Assembly: GCA_012735335.1 (NCBI GenBank)
Contig: JAAYHO010000175.1
Coordinates: forward strand, 1 to 26,336
Length of the DNA stretch: 26,336 bases
Reading direction: 5' to 3'
Source: Gammaproteobacteria bacterium
GTDB lineage: Bacteria > Pseudomonadota > Gammaproteobacteria > Pseudomonadales > Pseudomonadaceae
The position numbers and the translations under genes were made by a program. The notes below the pieces were generated by a model that searched no databases, was not told the DNA's origin, and saw only the letters and a program-made list of their open reading frames with translations. Below are positions 7,623 through 16,146 of the stretch, one piece after another (positions within the stretch are counted from its first letter, which is position 1; the number at the start of each line of letters is the position of its first letter).

Positions 7623-7880
7623 TTAGCGTTCAGGCAGGGTGATGTTCAGTTCGAGGATCGAGCAGTCGTCCTGGTTGTCCAGCGCGACATGCACCTGATC
7701 CCGGTCGATGGGAACGTACTTGCTGATCACATCGATGATTTCCTGCTGCAGGCGCGGCAGGTAATCCGGCTGACTGCGCTGGCCACGCTCGTGGGCAACG
7801 ATGATCTGCAAGCGTTCCTTGGCCAGTGAGGCTGGGGACTCCTGCTTCTTCTTGCGGCTGAAATAGTCGAAAAGACTCAT
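7623..7880 (-). CDS. minE: Cell division topological specificity factor MinE
   Basis: The 85-residue protein stimulates the MinD ATPase and drives the pole-to-pole Min oscillation that keeps the division ring at mid-cell. The N-terminus (MSLFDYF followed by basic residues) is the membrane-binding segment, residues about 13-31 ([16 protein letters not shown]) are the MinD-contact region, and residues about 32-85 form the dimeric specificity domain. The length is normal. It starts 2 bases after the minD stop, behind a GAGG ribosome site that lies at the end of minD, so the two are translationally coupled. Confidence 0.97.
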   Translation of the reverse strand: MSLFDYFSRKKKQESPASLAKERLQIIVAHERGQRSQPDYLPRLQQEIIDVISKYVPIDRDQVHVALDNQDDCSILELNITLPER

Positions 7881-7882
7881 CG

Positions 7883-8689
7883 TTAACCTCCGAACAGGCG
7901 CTTGAGCAGCCCTTTCTTCTGAGCTTCGAGGAAGCGGTGGTCTACTTCCTTGCCAAGCAGGCGTTCGACGGCGTCGCTGTAGGCCTGACCGGCGTCACTC
8001 TTGTCATCCATGATCACCGGGATACCCTGGTTGGATGCCTTGAGTACCGCCTGGGATTCGGGAATGACGCCCAGCAGCGGGATGGAGAGGATGTCTTCCA
8101 CGTCGCTGACCGAGAGCATTTCGCCGTTCTCGACGCGCTCGGGACTGTAGCGGGTCAGCAGCAGGTGTTCCTTGATGGCTTCGCCCTGTTCGGCCTTGCG
8201 CGATTTGCTCGACAGCACGCCGAGCATGCGGTCGGAGTCGCGGACCGAGGAGACTTCCGGGTTGGTCACGACAATCGCCTCATCGGCAAAGTACATGGCC
8301 AGGTGGGCGCCTTTCTCGATACCGGCCGGGGAGTCACAGACGATGTAATCGAAGGTCTCCTTGAGCTGGTCGAGTACGCCACCGACACCTTCCAGGGTCA
8401 GCGCATCCTTGTCCCGGGTCTGGGACGCGGGCAGGATGAACAGGTTGTCCGAGCGCTTGTCCTTGATCAGCGTCTGATTGAGGTTGGAGTCGCCGTTGAT
8501 CAGGTTGACGAAGTCATAGACCACGCGACGCTCGCACCCCATGATCAGGTCGAGGTTACGCAATCCCACATCGAAATCGATGATGACTGTCTTGTATCCA
8601 CGCAGTGCGAGCCCGGTACCGATGGCAGCGCTGGTAGTGGTTTTACCAACGCCCCCCTTGCCTGAGGTAATGACTAGGATCTTTGCCAA
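7883..8689 (-). CDS. minD: Septum site-determining ATPase MinD
   Basis: The 268-residue membrane-cycling ATPase recruits MinC to the membrane and is released by MinE. The deviant Walker A motif GKGGVGKT spans residues 10-17 (signature Lys11, P-loop Lys16). Asp38 and Asp40 follow in IIDFDVGL. The C-terminal [11 protein letters not shown] is the amphipathic membrane-targeting helix. The start codon is TTG at 8689, five bases after a strong AGGAAGG ribosome site; no in-frame ATG precedes the conserved start of the protein. The next gene, minE, begins 2 bases after its stop, while 146 bases separate it from minC. Confidence 0.97.
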   Translation of the reverse strand: MAKILVITSGKGGVGKTTTSAAIGTGLALRGYKTVIIDFDVGLRNLDLIMGCERRVVYDFVNLINGDSNLNQTLIKDKRSDNLFILPASQTRDKDALTLEGVGGVLDQLKETFDYIVCDSPAGIEKGAHLAMYFADEAIVVTNPEVSSVRDSDRMLGVLSSKSRKAEQGEAIKEHLLLTRYSPERVENGEMLSVSDVEDILSIPLLGVIPESQAVLKASNQGIPVIMDDKSDAGQAYSDAVERLLGKEVDHRFLEAQKKGLLKRLFGG

Positions 8690-8835
8690 AATGACCTTCC
8701 TGACTGATCTTTGATGTAGTTATGGGACGCACAAAATGCTGGAGTTGGGCGCCGTTGCTGCTGACCCTGGCTGGCTCCTGGAGGGAGGTCCAGGCCACGG
8801 TCCACGGGTGTTTCCGAATGGGAAAACAGTATCTG
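8690..8835 (-). other. minC-minD spacer with possible internal promoter element
   Basis: This 146-base gap is long compared with the 2 bases between minD and minE. On the minus strand a perfect -35-like TTGACA overlaps the minC stop (8834-8839), but I see no matching -10 at 16-18 bases. CCTGGA/TCCAGG (8777-8782 with 8789-8794) forms a small hairpin. A second promoter for minDE is possible but unproven. No gene is seen. Confidence 0.25.
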
Positions 8836-9612
8836 TCAAAGGGCTGTTATCTTCAAGCTGTCACCTTCGAGTGCTATCTGCGTCGCTGCCTTCCACTGCG
8901 CTTGCCTGCGCAGGTCCTCGGCAACCTTGTATTGGCCGGCCACCGAGACCAGTTCGGCCTCCAGTGACTGACAGAAGATCCGTGCACCGGCGTCACCCCG
9001 TACCCCGGCCAAGGCCCGGCCACGCAGCGGGCCGTAGACATGGATATGCCCATCGGCCAGCAGCTCTGAACCGGCACTGACCGGGGCCAGCACGATCAGA
9101 TCACCGCCCGGTGCATAGACCTGCTGGCCGGAACGTACCGGCTGGGTGATGACCCGGGTCGGGGTGTTCTGGCTGGCCGGAGCAGGTGCAGCGGGGGGCG
9201 GGGCAGCGGCTGGTTGTTGGGCAACAGTTTGCGCTGCAGGTTCCGGCGCTTCGAGAATCTTGTCCCGGCCACCGCGTCCCGGGGGCAGCAATACCAGGCT
9301 GGCCTGCTGGGCCAGCGGGCGAAACTCCTCGGCGCCGCGCAGCGCCACCGGCAGCAGCCCGTAGTCGCGACAGGTGCGCAACAGGGTTACCAGACCGGCG
9401 ATATCCAGTTGGTCGTCGAGCTTTTCCAGACTGATGAGTACCGGGGTGTCCTGAAAGAAATTGGGCGCTTGCTCGACCTTTTCCGCCAACTGGATGGCAA
9501 AGCGTTCCGGTGCCTGGCGTACCAGCTCCACTACCGTCATGGTCAACATGCCGCCCTTCAGATGGAAGACAGGGTCGTTATCGAGAAGGTCCAGATTAGA
9601 GTTGGCAGTCAT
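8836..9612 (-). CDS. minC: Septum site-determining inhibitor MinC
   Basis: The 258-residue protein blocks FtsZ ring assembly away from mid-cell when MinD brings it to the membrane. Residues 1 to about 110 are the FtsZ-inhibiting N-terminal domain. A proline- and alanine-rich linker covers about 121-150. The C-terminal beta-helix (about 155-255, with RSGQQVYAPGGDLIVL) binds MinD and the FtsZ tail. The open frame runs far upstream to 10854, but that extension is antisense to lpxL and is not real. The ATG at 9612 gives the normal N-terminus (MTANSNLDLLDNDPVFHLKG), with only a weak ribosome site. It is first in the min unit and divergent from lpxL. Confidence 0.96.
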   Translation of the reverse strand: MTANSNLDLLDNDPVFHLKGGMLTMTVVELVRQAPERFAIQLAEKVEQAPNFFQDTPVLISLEKLDDQLDIAGLVTLLRTCRDYGLLPVALRGAEEFRPLAQQASLVLLPPGRGGRDKILEAPEPAAQTVAQQPAAAPPPAAPAPASQNTPTRVITQPVRSGQQVYAPGGDLIVLAPVSAGSELLADGHIHVYGPLRGRALAGVRGDAGARIFCQSLEAELVSVAGQYKVAEDLRRQAQWKAATQIALEGDSLKITAL

Positions 9613-9654
9613 TGCAGATCCATGGAACGTAGGTGGGACGGTTTTCAGAGGCTC

Positions 9655-9683
9655 GTTATATAGTCTGCAAGAAATGACAGCAA
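9655..9683 (-). promoter_or_regulatory. Probable sigma-70 promoter of the min operon
   Basis: On the minus strand TTGCTG (9683-9678) and TATAAC (9660-9655) are separated by 17 bases, and the -10 element lies 42 bases before the minC start. The placement in the minC-lpxL intergenic region supports it as the promoter for minCDE and probably for rluA-apeB. Confidence 0.55.
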
Positions 9684-9717
9684 GCTGAAACCGGAAATGC
9701 GCTGCAATTGCGCGGTT

Positions 9718-9746
9718 TTCCATCCACCGTGCGGGGCGGGTAGAAT
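9718..9746 (+). promoter_or_regulatory. Possible promoter of lpxL-patatin
   Basis: TTCCAT (9718-9723) and TAGAAT (9741-9746) are 17 bases apart on the plus strand. The expected transcript start near 9753 would exclude translation starts at 9697 and 9745, which agrees with the chosen start at 9778. The -35 match is weak. Confidence 0.4.
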
Positions 9747-9777
9747 GGGCGTCTGTTTCTTGCATGTGGTTGTCCTG

Positions 9778-10740
9778 ATGACGCGTCCCGGTTTTTCTGC
9801 TGCATTGCTGCACCCCCGTTACTGGCTTCTCTGGCTTGGTCTGGGGCTGCTGTGGCTGATCATCCAGTTGCCTTACCCGGTTCTGCTGAGGCTGGGACGG
9901 CTGGTCGGCTGGTTCATGTACCAGTTCATGGCCGAGCGCCGGGAGATTGCCCGGATCAACCTGGAACTCTGCTTCCCCGACTGGTCGGCGCAGGAGCGTC
10001 GCCGGGTGCTGCGGGAGAACTTTGCCTCCAATGGTATCGCCCTGTTCGAGATGGCCATGGCCTGGTGGTGGCCGAAACAGCGGCTGGCCGGGCTGGCACG
10101 GATCGAGGGGCTGGAGCATCTGCAACAGGCCGCCGCCGAGGGGCAGGGCGTGGTGCTGATGTCGGCGCATTTCACCACCCTGGAAATAGGCGCTGCGCTG
10201 CTCGGCCAGCAGGCGACCATTGACGGCATGTACCGCGAGCACAAGAACGCGGCCTTCGATCATGTCCAGCGTCGTGGTCGCGAACGGCATAATGATGATG
10301 CGGTGGCGGTAGAGCGTGATGATGTGCGCAGCATGCTCAAGTCGCTGCGCAGGGGCCGGGCCATCTGGTACGCACCGGATCAGGATTACGGGCGCAAGGC
10401 CAGCGTGTTCGTGCCGCTGTTCGGCGTCAACGCCGCTACCGTGACAGCCACCGCCACCTTTGCCCGGCTGGGCAAGGCCCGGGTGGTACCCTTTACCCAG
10501 ACCCGGCTGGCGGATGGACAGGGCTATCTGCTGCGGGTGCATCCGCCATTGGAAAACTTCCCCGCAGGTGACGAACTGGCTGATGCGCTGCGCATCAACC
10601 AATGGGTCGAGCAGGCAGTCCTCCAGCAGCCTGAGCAGTACATGTGGGTACACCGGCGCTTCAAGACCCGCCCCGAGGGCGAGGAGCGTCCCTATCCGCA
10701 GCGCCAGCGGAAGAACCGCAAGAAAAGACGGGCCAGCTGA
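9778..10740 (+). CDS. lpxL: Lipid A late acyltransferase, LpxL/HtrB family
   Basis: The 320-residue inner-membrane enzyme should add a secondary acyl chain to lipid A, using acyl-ACP. A hydrophobic N-terminal anchor spans about residues 12-38. The family catalytic signature H-X4-E is His131 to Glu136 (HFTTLE), followed by the conserved WYAPDQDYG segment. The strongly basic C-terminal tail (RQRKNRKKRRAS) is of unknown use. The ATG at 9778 gives MTRPGFSAALLHPRYW, the start typical of pseudomonad homologues; frames from 9697 or 9745 are longer but unlikely. Its TGA overlaps the ATG of the patatin gene by one base, so the two are probably coupled. The exact acyl chain and position cannot be told. 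Confidence 0.92.
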   Translation: MTRPGFSAALLHPRYWLLWLGLGLLWLIIQLPYPVLLRLGRLVGWFMYQFMAERREIARINLELCFPDWSAQERRRVLRENFASNGIALFEMAMAWWWPKQRLAGLARIEGLEHLQQAAAEGQGVVLMSAHFTTLEIGAALLGQQATIDGMYREHKNAAFDHVQRRGRERHNDDAVAVERDDVRSMLKSLRRGRAIWYAPDQDYGRKASVFVPLFGVNAATVTATATFARLGKARVVPFTQTRLADGQGYLLRVHPPLENFPAGDELADALRINQWVEQAVLQQPEQYMWVHRRFKTRPEGEERPYPQRQRKNRKKRRAS

Positions 10741-11909
10741 TGAGCCCGTTCGGCCCGGCGGCCAAGGATAATCTGGCACTGCTGCTGTCCGGTGGCGGCT
10801 CCCGTGCCGCCTACCAGGTGGGCGTGCTGGCCGGGTTGCGCGAGCTGACGGCACCGGGCACGCCGAACCCCTTTCCGATCGTCTGTGGCACCTCTGCCGG
10901 AGCGATCAACGCGCTGGCGCTGGCCACCCACGCCGGTGATCTGCATGCCGCCGTCGACAGCATGCTGGATGTCTGGGCCGGGTTTCGCAGCCATCATGTG
11001 ATGCGCACCGACTGGCCGGGCCTGCTGGCCCAGGCCTGGCGCTGGTCGCGCACCAACCTGCTGGGGGGCTCCGGGGAGATGACTACGGCGCTGCTGGATA
11101 ATCGCCCGCTGCGCGAACTGCTGGATCAGCATATGCGCTTCGGCTGTATCGAGGAGGCATTGCAGGCCGGGTTGCTGCGGGCCGTATCGGTGTCGGCCTT
11201 CGATTACCACAGCTCCCAGTCGGTGTATTTCTACCAGAGCCGCAGCCGTATCACGCCCTGGCGGCGGCATCGGCGTATCGGTGTGCAGACCCGCCTGGGG
11301 CTGGACCACCTGATGGCCTCGGCGGCGATTCCGCTGCTGTTCCCGCCGGTGCTGCTGAACCGCCGCTGGTACGGTGACGGCGCCGTGCGTCAGCAGTCAC
11401 CGCTGAGCCCGGCGCTGCACCTGGGCGCCAGCCGGGTGCTGGTGATCGGCGTGACCCACAGGGTCGGTTCGGGGCCGGCGGCCGGGCAGCCCGGCCCGGT
11501 AATCAAGCCCCCACCGCCGCCGAGTCTGGCGCAGCTGGGCGGGCATCTGCTGCACAGTACCTTTATCGATAACCTGGAAACCGATCTGGAACAGCTGGAG
11601 CGGATGAACTTTCTCGCCTCCTACCAGCCGCTGGGTATGCGCAATACCAGCGAGGGTCTGCGCCATGTGGATGTACTGGTGATTTCCCCCAGTGAGCCGC
11701 TGGACGTGATCGCCGCCCGCCACCGCAACGCACTGCCCGCCGGGCTGCGGCTGTTCCTGCGCGGCAGCGGCGCCACCCGCAGCTCGGGCAGCGATCTGCT
11801 GAGCTATCTGCTGTTCGAGGCGGAGTACTGCAACGAACTGATCGAATTGGGGCGCCGAGATGCACTGGCCCGGGCCAGTGATCTGCGGAATTTTCTGCGG
11901 TTGGGGTGA
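10740..11909 (+). CDS. Patatin-like phospholipase
   Basis: This 389-residue protein belongs to the patatin family of lipid acyl hydrolases. It shows the oxyanion-hole loop SGGGSRAAYQ (18-27), the nucleophile elbow GTSAG with Ser52, and the catalytic-dyad Asp213 in DGA, so it is likely active. No signal peptide or clear membrane segment is visible. Its ATG shares a base with the stop of lpxL (TGATG), so translation is probably coupled and a role in membrane lipid turnover is plausible, though the substrate is unknown. An in-frame start at 10644 lies inside lpxL and is unlikely. The gene converges on rapA. Confidence 0.9.
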   Translation: MSPFGPAAKDNLALLLSGGGSRAAYQVGVLAGLRELTAPGTPNPFPIVCGTSAGAINALALATHAGDLHAAVDSMLDVWAGFRSHHVMRTDWPGLLAQAWRWSRTNLLGGSGEMTTALLDNRPLRELLDQHMRFGCIEEALQAGLLRAVSVSAFDYHSSQSVYFYQSRSRITPWRRHRRIGVQTRLGLDHLMASAAIPLLFPPVLLNRRWYGDGAVRQQSPLSPALHLGASRVLVIGVTHRVGSGPAAGQPGPVIKPPPPPSLAQLGGHLLHSTFIDNLETDLEQLERMNFLASYQPLGMRNTSEGLRHVDVLVISPSEPLDVIAARHRNALPAGLRLFLRGSGATRSSGSDLLSYLLFEAEYCNELIELGRRDALARASDLRNFLRLG

Positions 11910-11914
11910 TGGTT

Positions 11915-12024
11915 GGACGAGCTGGTGCAGCTGCTCTGGGAACGTCGAGCACCAGCTCGATGAGCGGGTCAGCAGACTGCTTCAGCGGATCAGGCTGCTT
12001 CGCTGGACGAGCTGGTGCTCGTCC
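11915..12024. repeat. Repeated and inverted GAGCTGGTGC motif at the patatin-rapA junction
   Basis: GGACGAGCTGGTGC occurs at 11915-11928 and again at 12005-12018. An inverted copy, GCACCAGCTCG, lies at 11949-11959 and can pair over 11 bp with the first. The second copy sits in a tight hairpin of its own (GGACGAGC/GCTCGTCC, 12005-12024, 4-base loop). The position between two converging genes suggests a bidirectional transcription-end structure, though there is no T-run. Confidence 0.55.
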
Positions 12025-12036
12025 TTCCCAGGGTTG

Positions 12037-14883
12037 TCAGCCGACAACCAGAATACGCAGGGCATCCAGCCGGATCTTGGCCTGGCCGAGTACTTCCACG
12101 CCCTGACTGCGTTGCTTCTCCAGTGCATCGATCTCGCTCTGGCGCACCAGCGGGTTGACCTGTTGCAGGGCCTTGAGGCGCTCGATCTCCTCGTCCAGCT
12201 CCCGGGTAAAGCGTTCGCTGGCCTGTTGCACCAGCTCGGCGTGCTGCACGTCGGCCAGGGCCTCGGCGCGGTCCAGCAGGGTTTCCACGGTGTCGCGCTG
12301 GCTCTTGGCAACGCGGCTGGCCAGGTGTTTGGGCAGGCTTTCCAACTGAGCGTCCAGCGTATCGAAGGCCACCTTGGCGGCCAGGTCGTTGCCACTCACA
12401 TCCAGCAGACAGCGCACCGGGGTCGGTGGCAGGTAGCGCTGCAGCTGCAACTGGCGCGGAGCGATGGCTTCGCTGACAAACAGACACTCCAGCAACATGG
12501 TGCCAGGCTTGAGCGCCTTGTTCTTCAGCAGTGCCACGGCGCTGTTGCCCATGCTGCTGGACAGCACCAGGTCCATGCCGCCCTGCAGCATCGGGTGTTC
12601 CCAGGTGATGAACTGCATGTCCTCGCGGGACAGCGCAGTGTCGCGGTCGTAGGTGATGGTCACGCCTTCCTCGTCACCCAGCGGGAAGCCTGAATCCAGC
12701 ATGCGTTCGCTGGGGCGCAGCACCAGGGCGTTGTCCGAATGGTCTTCGCTGTCGATGCCGAACACATCGAACAGCCGCTCCATATAGATGGGCAGCTGGA
12801 AGTCGTTGTCCTGTTGCTCGATGGCTTCGATCATGCGCTGGGCATCGCCGCTGTGGCCCCGGGAGTGCAGCTCCAGCAGCCGGTCGCGACCGCGCTGCAG
12901 TTCGGCTTCCAGTTCGCTGCGGGCCTGTCTGGCGTCGGCTATCAGCTGTTGCCATTCGGCCTCGGCGGGGTGATCCAGTTGTTGCAGCAGAGCAGAGCCG
13001 TAGCGCTGTTGCAGGGCGTTGCCGGTCGGGGCGGTAGCGCTGAAGGCGTTCAGCGCCTGGTCATACCACTGGAACAGATACTGCTGGGCGGTATCTTCCA
13101 GATAGGGCACATGCAGCTGGATGGTGTGTTGCTGGCCGATGCGGTCGAGACGGCCGATACGCTGCTCCAGCAGATCCGGGTGGGCCGGCAGGTCGAACAT
13201 CACCAGATGATGGGCAAACTGGAAGTTGCGGCCCTCGCTGCCGATTTCCGAGCAGATCATCACCTGGGCACCGAACTCCTCATCGGCAAAGAAGGCCGCC
13301 GCGCGGTCGCGCTCGATGATGCTCATGCCCTCATGGAATACCGTGGCCGGAATGCCGCTGCGGATACGCAGGGCGTCCTCCAGATCCAGGGCGGTTTCGG
13401 CGTGGGCGCAGATCACCAGGATCTTGCTGTGCCTGAGCATCTTCAGGGTGTCGATCAGCCAGTCGACGCGGGGATCGTCCTGCCACCAGGCGGTTTCCTG
13501 GGGCTCGAACTCATCCTGCAGGCCGACCTCGGGGTAGAGTGCGGCGCGGCCTTCCAGGTCTGCATAGATGGCCGGGCAGGGCAGCGGGTAGGGGTGCAAC
13601 TGACGCTCGGGGAAGCCGCTGATCACCGCCCGGGTATTGCGATAGAGCACCCGACCGGTACCGTGGCGGTCCAGCAACTGGCGGATCAGACTGCGGCGGG
13701 CTTCCTCGGCAGTGCTGTCATCATCACTGTGCAGGTTGTCGATCAGTGCCGCTGCGCTGTCTCCCAGCCAGTTGTCCAGTGCCTCATGGTCGCTGTCGGC
13801 CAGCTGCCGGGTGTCCAGCAGCCGCTGTACGGCATCGGCAACGGGCTGGTAGCGCTGGTTTTCCTCGCGGAAGGCCTGCAGGTCGTGGAAGCGATCGGGA
13901 TCCAGCAGACGCAGCCGGGCAAAGTGGCTGGCCTGACCCAGTTGTTCAGGGGTAGCGGTAAGCAGCAGCACGGCAGGAGTCTGCGCCGCGAGCAATTCGA
14001 TCAGGGTGTATTCCGGGCTGGCGCCTTCCTCGTGCCAGACCAGATGGTGGGCCTCGTCGACCACCAGCATGTCCCAGTCGGTCGCCTGCAGCCAGTCGGC
14101 GGCCTTGGCGTCCTCCAGCAGGAACTCCAGCGAGACCAGCGCCAGCTGCTCTTCCTCGAAGGGGTTGTCCTCGGCCCCGGCGCAGCGCTCGTGATTGAAC
14201 AGGGCAAAGCGCAGGTTGAAGCGGCGCAGCATTTCCACCAGCCATTGATGCTGCAGGTTCTCCGGCACCACGATGAGTATCCGGCGCACCCGGCCGGTCT
14301 GCAACTGGCGATGGATGATCAGGCCGGCTTCAATGGTCTTGCCCAGGCCCACCTCGTCGGCCAGCAGCACCCGGGGCGCAACGCGATTGGCGACATCCCT
14401 GGCTATATGCAGCTGATGACCGATGGGCTGGGTGCGTACCCCGGCCAGTCCGAGCAGCGGTGAGCGCTGGATCCGGCAGTAGTGGCGCAGGCTTTCGTGG
14501 CGCAGACCGAACCAGGGCAGCGGGTCGATCTGGCTGGCGAACAGGCGGTCGCTGGCCAGGCGGAACTGGATGAAGTTATCCAGCATGGTTTCGCAGAAGC
14601 CGTCTTCGCTGCCGTCCTCGCGCAGTCCCTGATACTGCAGCAGGCCATCCTGCTCGCTGACATCACTGACCGTCAGGTTCCAGCCCTCATGGTGGGTGAT
14701 GCTGTCGCCGGGGCTGAAGCGGACCCGGGTCAGTGGCGCGGTGCGGATGGAGTAGTGACGGGTTTCGCCGCTGGCGGGGAACAGCATGACAACCAGCCGG
14801 TCGTCCTGTGATAACACCGTACCCAGTCCCAGTTCTGCTTCGCTGTCACTGACCCAGCGTTGTCCCGGGGTAAATACTGTCAT
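12037..14883 (-). CDS. rapA: RNA polymerase-associated ATPase RapA (HepA)
   Basis: The 948-residue protein is a Swi2/Snf2-type translocase that binds RNA polymerase and helps recycle it after termination (E. coli RapA has 968 residues). The N-terminus carries the tandem Tudor-like region (about 1-110). Helicase motif I is DEVGLGKT (176-183), motif II is DEAH (276-279), motif III is LTATP (308-312) and motif VI is [11 protein letters not shown] (574-584). The long RapA-specific C-terminal part is complete. The ATG at 14883 gives [12 protein letters not shown] and is preceded by CAGGAG; a frame opening at 15018 adds 45 residues without support. The gene stands alone on its strand. Confidence 0.97.
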   Translation of the reverse strand: MTVFTPGQRWVSDSEAELGLGTVLSQDDRLVVMLFPASGETRHYSIRTAPLTRVRFSPGDSITHHEGWNLTVSDVSEQDGLLQYQGLREDGSEDGFCETMLDNFIQFRLASDRLFASQIDPLPWFGLRHESLRHYCRIQRSPLLGLAGVRTQPIGHQLHIARDVANRVAPRVLLADEVGLGKTIEAGLIIHRQLQTGRVRRILIVVPENLQHQWLVEMLRRFNLRFALFNHERCAGAEDNPFEEEQLALVSLEFLLEDAKAADWLQATDWDMLVVDEAHHLVWHEEGASPEYTLIELLAAQTPAVLLLTATPEQLGQASHFARLRLLDPDRFHDLQAFREENQRYQPVADAVQRLLDTRQLADSDHEALDNWLGDSAAALIDNLHSDDDSTAEEARRSLIRQLLDRHGTGRVLYRNTRAVISGFPERQLHPYPLPCPAIYADLEGRAALYPEVGLQDEFEPQETAWWQDDPRVDWLIDTLKMLRHSKILVICAHAETALDLEDALRIRSGIPATVFHEGMSIIERDRAAAFFADEEFGAQVMICSEIGSEGRNFQFAHHLVMFDLPAHPDLLEQRIGRLDRIGQQHTIQLHVPYLEDTAQQYLFQWYDQALNAFSATAPTGNALQQRYGSALLQQLDHPAEAEWQQLIADARQARSELEAELQRGRDRLLELHSRGHSGDAQRMIEAIEQQDNDFQLPIYMERLFDVFGIDSEDHSDNALVLRPSERMLDSGFPLGDEEGVTITYDRDTALSREDMQFITWEHPMLQGGMDLVLSSSMGNSAVALLKNKALKPGTMLLECLFVSEAIAPRQLQLQRYLPPTPVRCLLDVSGNDLAAKVAFDTLDAQLESLPKHLASRVAKSQRDTVETLLDRAEALADVQHAELVQQASERFTRELDEEIERLKALQQVNPLVRQSEIDALEKQRSQGVEVLGQAKIRLDALRILVVG

Positions 14884-14916
14884 GCTCCACTCCTGCCGTG
14901 CGCTGAAAAGGGCGCT

Positions 14917-14944
14917 ATGGTAACTGATAGATGCAGTGGGACAA
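14917..14944 (-). promoter_or_regulatory. Possible rapA promoter
   Basis: On the minus strand TTGTCC (14944-14939) and TACCAT (14922-14917) are 16 bases apart, 33 bases before the rapA start. Each hexamer matches the sigma-70 consensus at four of six positions. Confidence 0.35.
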
Positions 14945-15092
14945 ACCGCCGGTTGGCGGGAAAGGTATGGGCCTGTTTTCTGGTGGTTTTGTGAACAGGT
15001 TGGCGCAATCCGGCTCACAATGAACCAATCGCAGCCGATAACATCAGTACCTGTAGTAGTTTGCGTGAATATGTCACGAATTGAGGTGTCCC

Positions 15093-15371
15093 ATGTTGAT
15101 TCCTGGTCTGCCCCCGGCAGGCACCCAGCAGGAGGTGTTCAAGCCGGACCGTCAGGTGCGCACTACGGCTGCCGAAGGGCTGGCGCATGACCCTCTGGCT
15201 GAGCTGCCGGTAGAGCAGCAGCCTGCATTCCAGCACAGCGGTCAGCATGCGGGTAGCGATGACCGTGATGAGACGCTCGAGCAGAATGCTGATGATCCTG
15301 TGCAACCGGCGGAGACCGCGAAGGACGGCGAGCTGCCACGCAAGGGCCTGATGGTTGACATCCGCGCCTGA
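15093..15371 (+). CDS. Small acidic hypothetical protein
   Basis: I do not recognise this 92-residue protein. It is rich in Gln, Asp, Glu, Pro and Ala, has no cysteine, no membrane segment and no signal peptide, and is probably largely disordered. A central stretch ([17 protein letters not shown]) and the ending (GLMVDIRA) look the most ordered. The ATG at 15093 follows GAGGTG by four bases; a TTG at 15081 is less likely. It diverges from rapA and is followed 41 bases later by another small gene on the same strand. Its reality rests on the ribosome site and the open frame. Confidence 0.65.
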   Translation: MLIPGLPPAGTQQEVFKPDRQVRTTAAEGLAHDPLAELPVEQQPAFQHSGQHAGSDDRDETLEQNADDPVQPAETAKDGELPRKGLMVDIRA

Positions 15372-15412
15372 GATTCCCTAGGCTTGCCCTGCGCAGCCTG
15401 TCAGGAGTCCCC

Positions 15413-15592
15413 ATGCCCACGCCATCCGAATCTGCCCCGGTAATCGACCTTGCCGAAGCGCGACGTGATCGGCGTCATGAGATCCACGAAGCCCGGCTGG
15501 AACAGGTGCGCAGCGCCTTTGAAAAAGCCTTCCCCCTGCCTGCCGCCCCGGCAAAGAAACGCCGTTCGAAGAAAAAAGCCAAAAAGCGCTGA
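15413..15592 (+). CDS. Small basic hypothetical protein
   Basis: This 59-residue frame begins with ATG at 15413, five bases after a strong AGGAG. The N-terminal part (VIDLAEARRDRRHEIHEARL) is charged and probably helical. The last 12 residues are almost all Lys and Arg (KKRRSKKKAKKR), which suggests nucleic-acid or ribosome contact, but no function can be named. No cysteine or membrane segment is present. It is the second of three small plus-strand genes and ends 45 bases before the Anr-like box of the next one. Confidence 0.65.
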   Translation: MPTPSESAPVIDLAEARRDRRHEIHEARLEQVRSAFEKAFPLPAAPAKKRRSKKKAKKR

Positions 15593-15637
15593 AAAACACT
15601 GAAGAATTATCAAATCGATACTGAAACAGCGCTTTAA

Positions 15638-15679
15638 TTGACCCTGATCAATTACCCGGATAGGCCATATGGGTATTCT
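15638..15679 (+). promoter_or_regulatory. Anr/Fnr-type activated promoter
   Basis: TTGACcctgATCAA (15638-15651) matches the Anr/Fnr box TTGAT-N4-ATCAA with one mismatch. TATTCT at 15674-15679 is a fair -10 hexamer. If the box is centred 41.5 bases upstream of the transcript start, as in class II Fnr promoters, the start is the A at 15686 and the -10 falls exactly on 15674-15679. The following leader is 24 bases long with a GGAG ribosome site. Induction at low oxygen is therefore expected. Confidence 0.7.
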
Positions 15680-15709
15680 GCAATCATACACGGATGCGGA
15701 GATGCCCAA

Positions 15710-15832
15710 ATGTTTATTGATGACGCTGTGATTGCCGGTTTACTGACAGTCGGCCTGATGGTGGTTTTTCTCGCCGGGGTAGGCGTGTTCATTTACAAGG
15801 ACGCCCAGAAGACCCGTAACCGGAATTCCTGA
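15710..15832 (+). CDS. ccoM: Single-pass membrane peptide, CcoM-like (cbb3 oxidase small subunit)
   Basis: The 40-residue product has a short acidic N-terminus (MFIDDAV), one hydrophobic helix (about residues 7-28) and a basic tail starting YKDAQK. This fits a small bioenergetic subunit and, by recollection, resembles CcoM, the extra small subunit described in the cbb3 cytochrome oxidase of Pseudomonas stutzeri and encoded away from the cco operon. The Anr box directly upstream, as for cbb3 genes, supports this. The ATG at 15710 follows GGAG by eight bases. A strong terminator ends the unit 40 bases downstream, so it is transcribed alone. Without alignment, an unrelated small membrane protein remains possible. 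Confidence 0.7.
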   Translation: MFIDDAVIAGLLTVGLMVVFLAGVGVFIYKDAQKTRNRNS

Positions 15833-15871
15833 ATTCTCGATTTTTAACGTGCATGGCTCGCAAGGCCTTAG

Positions 15872-15900
15872 GCGGTTGCCCTCCGGGTAACCGCTTTTTT
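15872..15900 (+). terminator. Factor-independent terminator after ccoM
   Basis: GCGGTTGCCC and GGGTAACCGC form a 10-bp stem with one G-U pair and a 3-base loop, followed at once by six T and a further T-rich stretch. This is the clearest terminator of the window. Confidence 0.9.
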
Positions 15901-16006
15901 TATTTGTGCTTCAGCTTCAATACGCTCCGTGCCGCGAGACAATCGCTGCATGATCCAGGTGTCGGCCCGGCGGATTCTGCCCAACAGAGCCGATTACTGT
16001 TGAAAT

Positions 16007-16023
16007 CGAATATCCCCTATTCG
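16007..16023. promoter_or_regulatory. Small palindrome upstream of the SDR gene
   Basis: CGAATA and TATTCG are perfect inverted repeats around 5 bases. The site could be an operator for the downstream dehydrogenase gene, but no regulator is known and it may be chance. Confidence 0.2.
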
Positions 16024-16081
16024 TGATAGTGATAACGCTGTTTTCTGCTCCTCGCCCATGCCACTCACCGCTAGACTGCAC

Positions 16082-16112
16082 TTGTCGGGCCCGGCTGAGA
16101 CAAAAATATAAA
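16082..16112 (+). promoter_or_regulatory. Possible promoter of the SDR gene
   Basis: TTGTCG (16082-16087) and TATAAA (16107-16112) lie 19 bases apart, which is longer than ideal. The -10 is 34 bases before the start codon. Confidence 0.3.
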
Positions 16113-16146
16113 TTGGCTCGACGCCGGGGTAGCAAATGGAGGCGGT

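Noticed and set aside
9613-10854. Long N-terminal extension of the minC frame
   Set aside because: It runs antisense through lpxL; MinC has a standard N-terminus at 9612 and a promoter just upstream.
12739-14463. 574-codon plus-strand frame antisense to rapA
   Set aside because: No recognisable domain or ribosome site; rapA motifs are complete on the minus strand.
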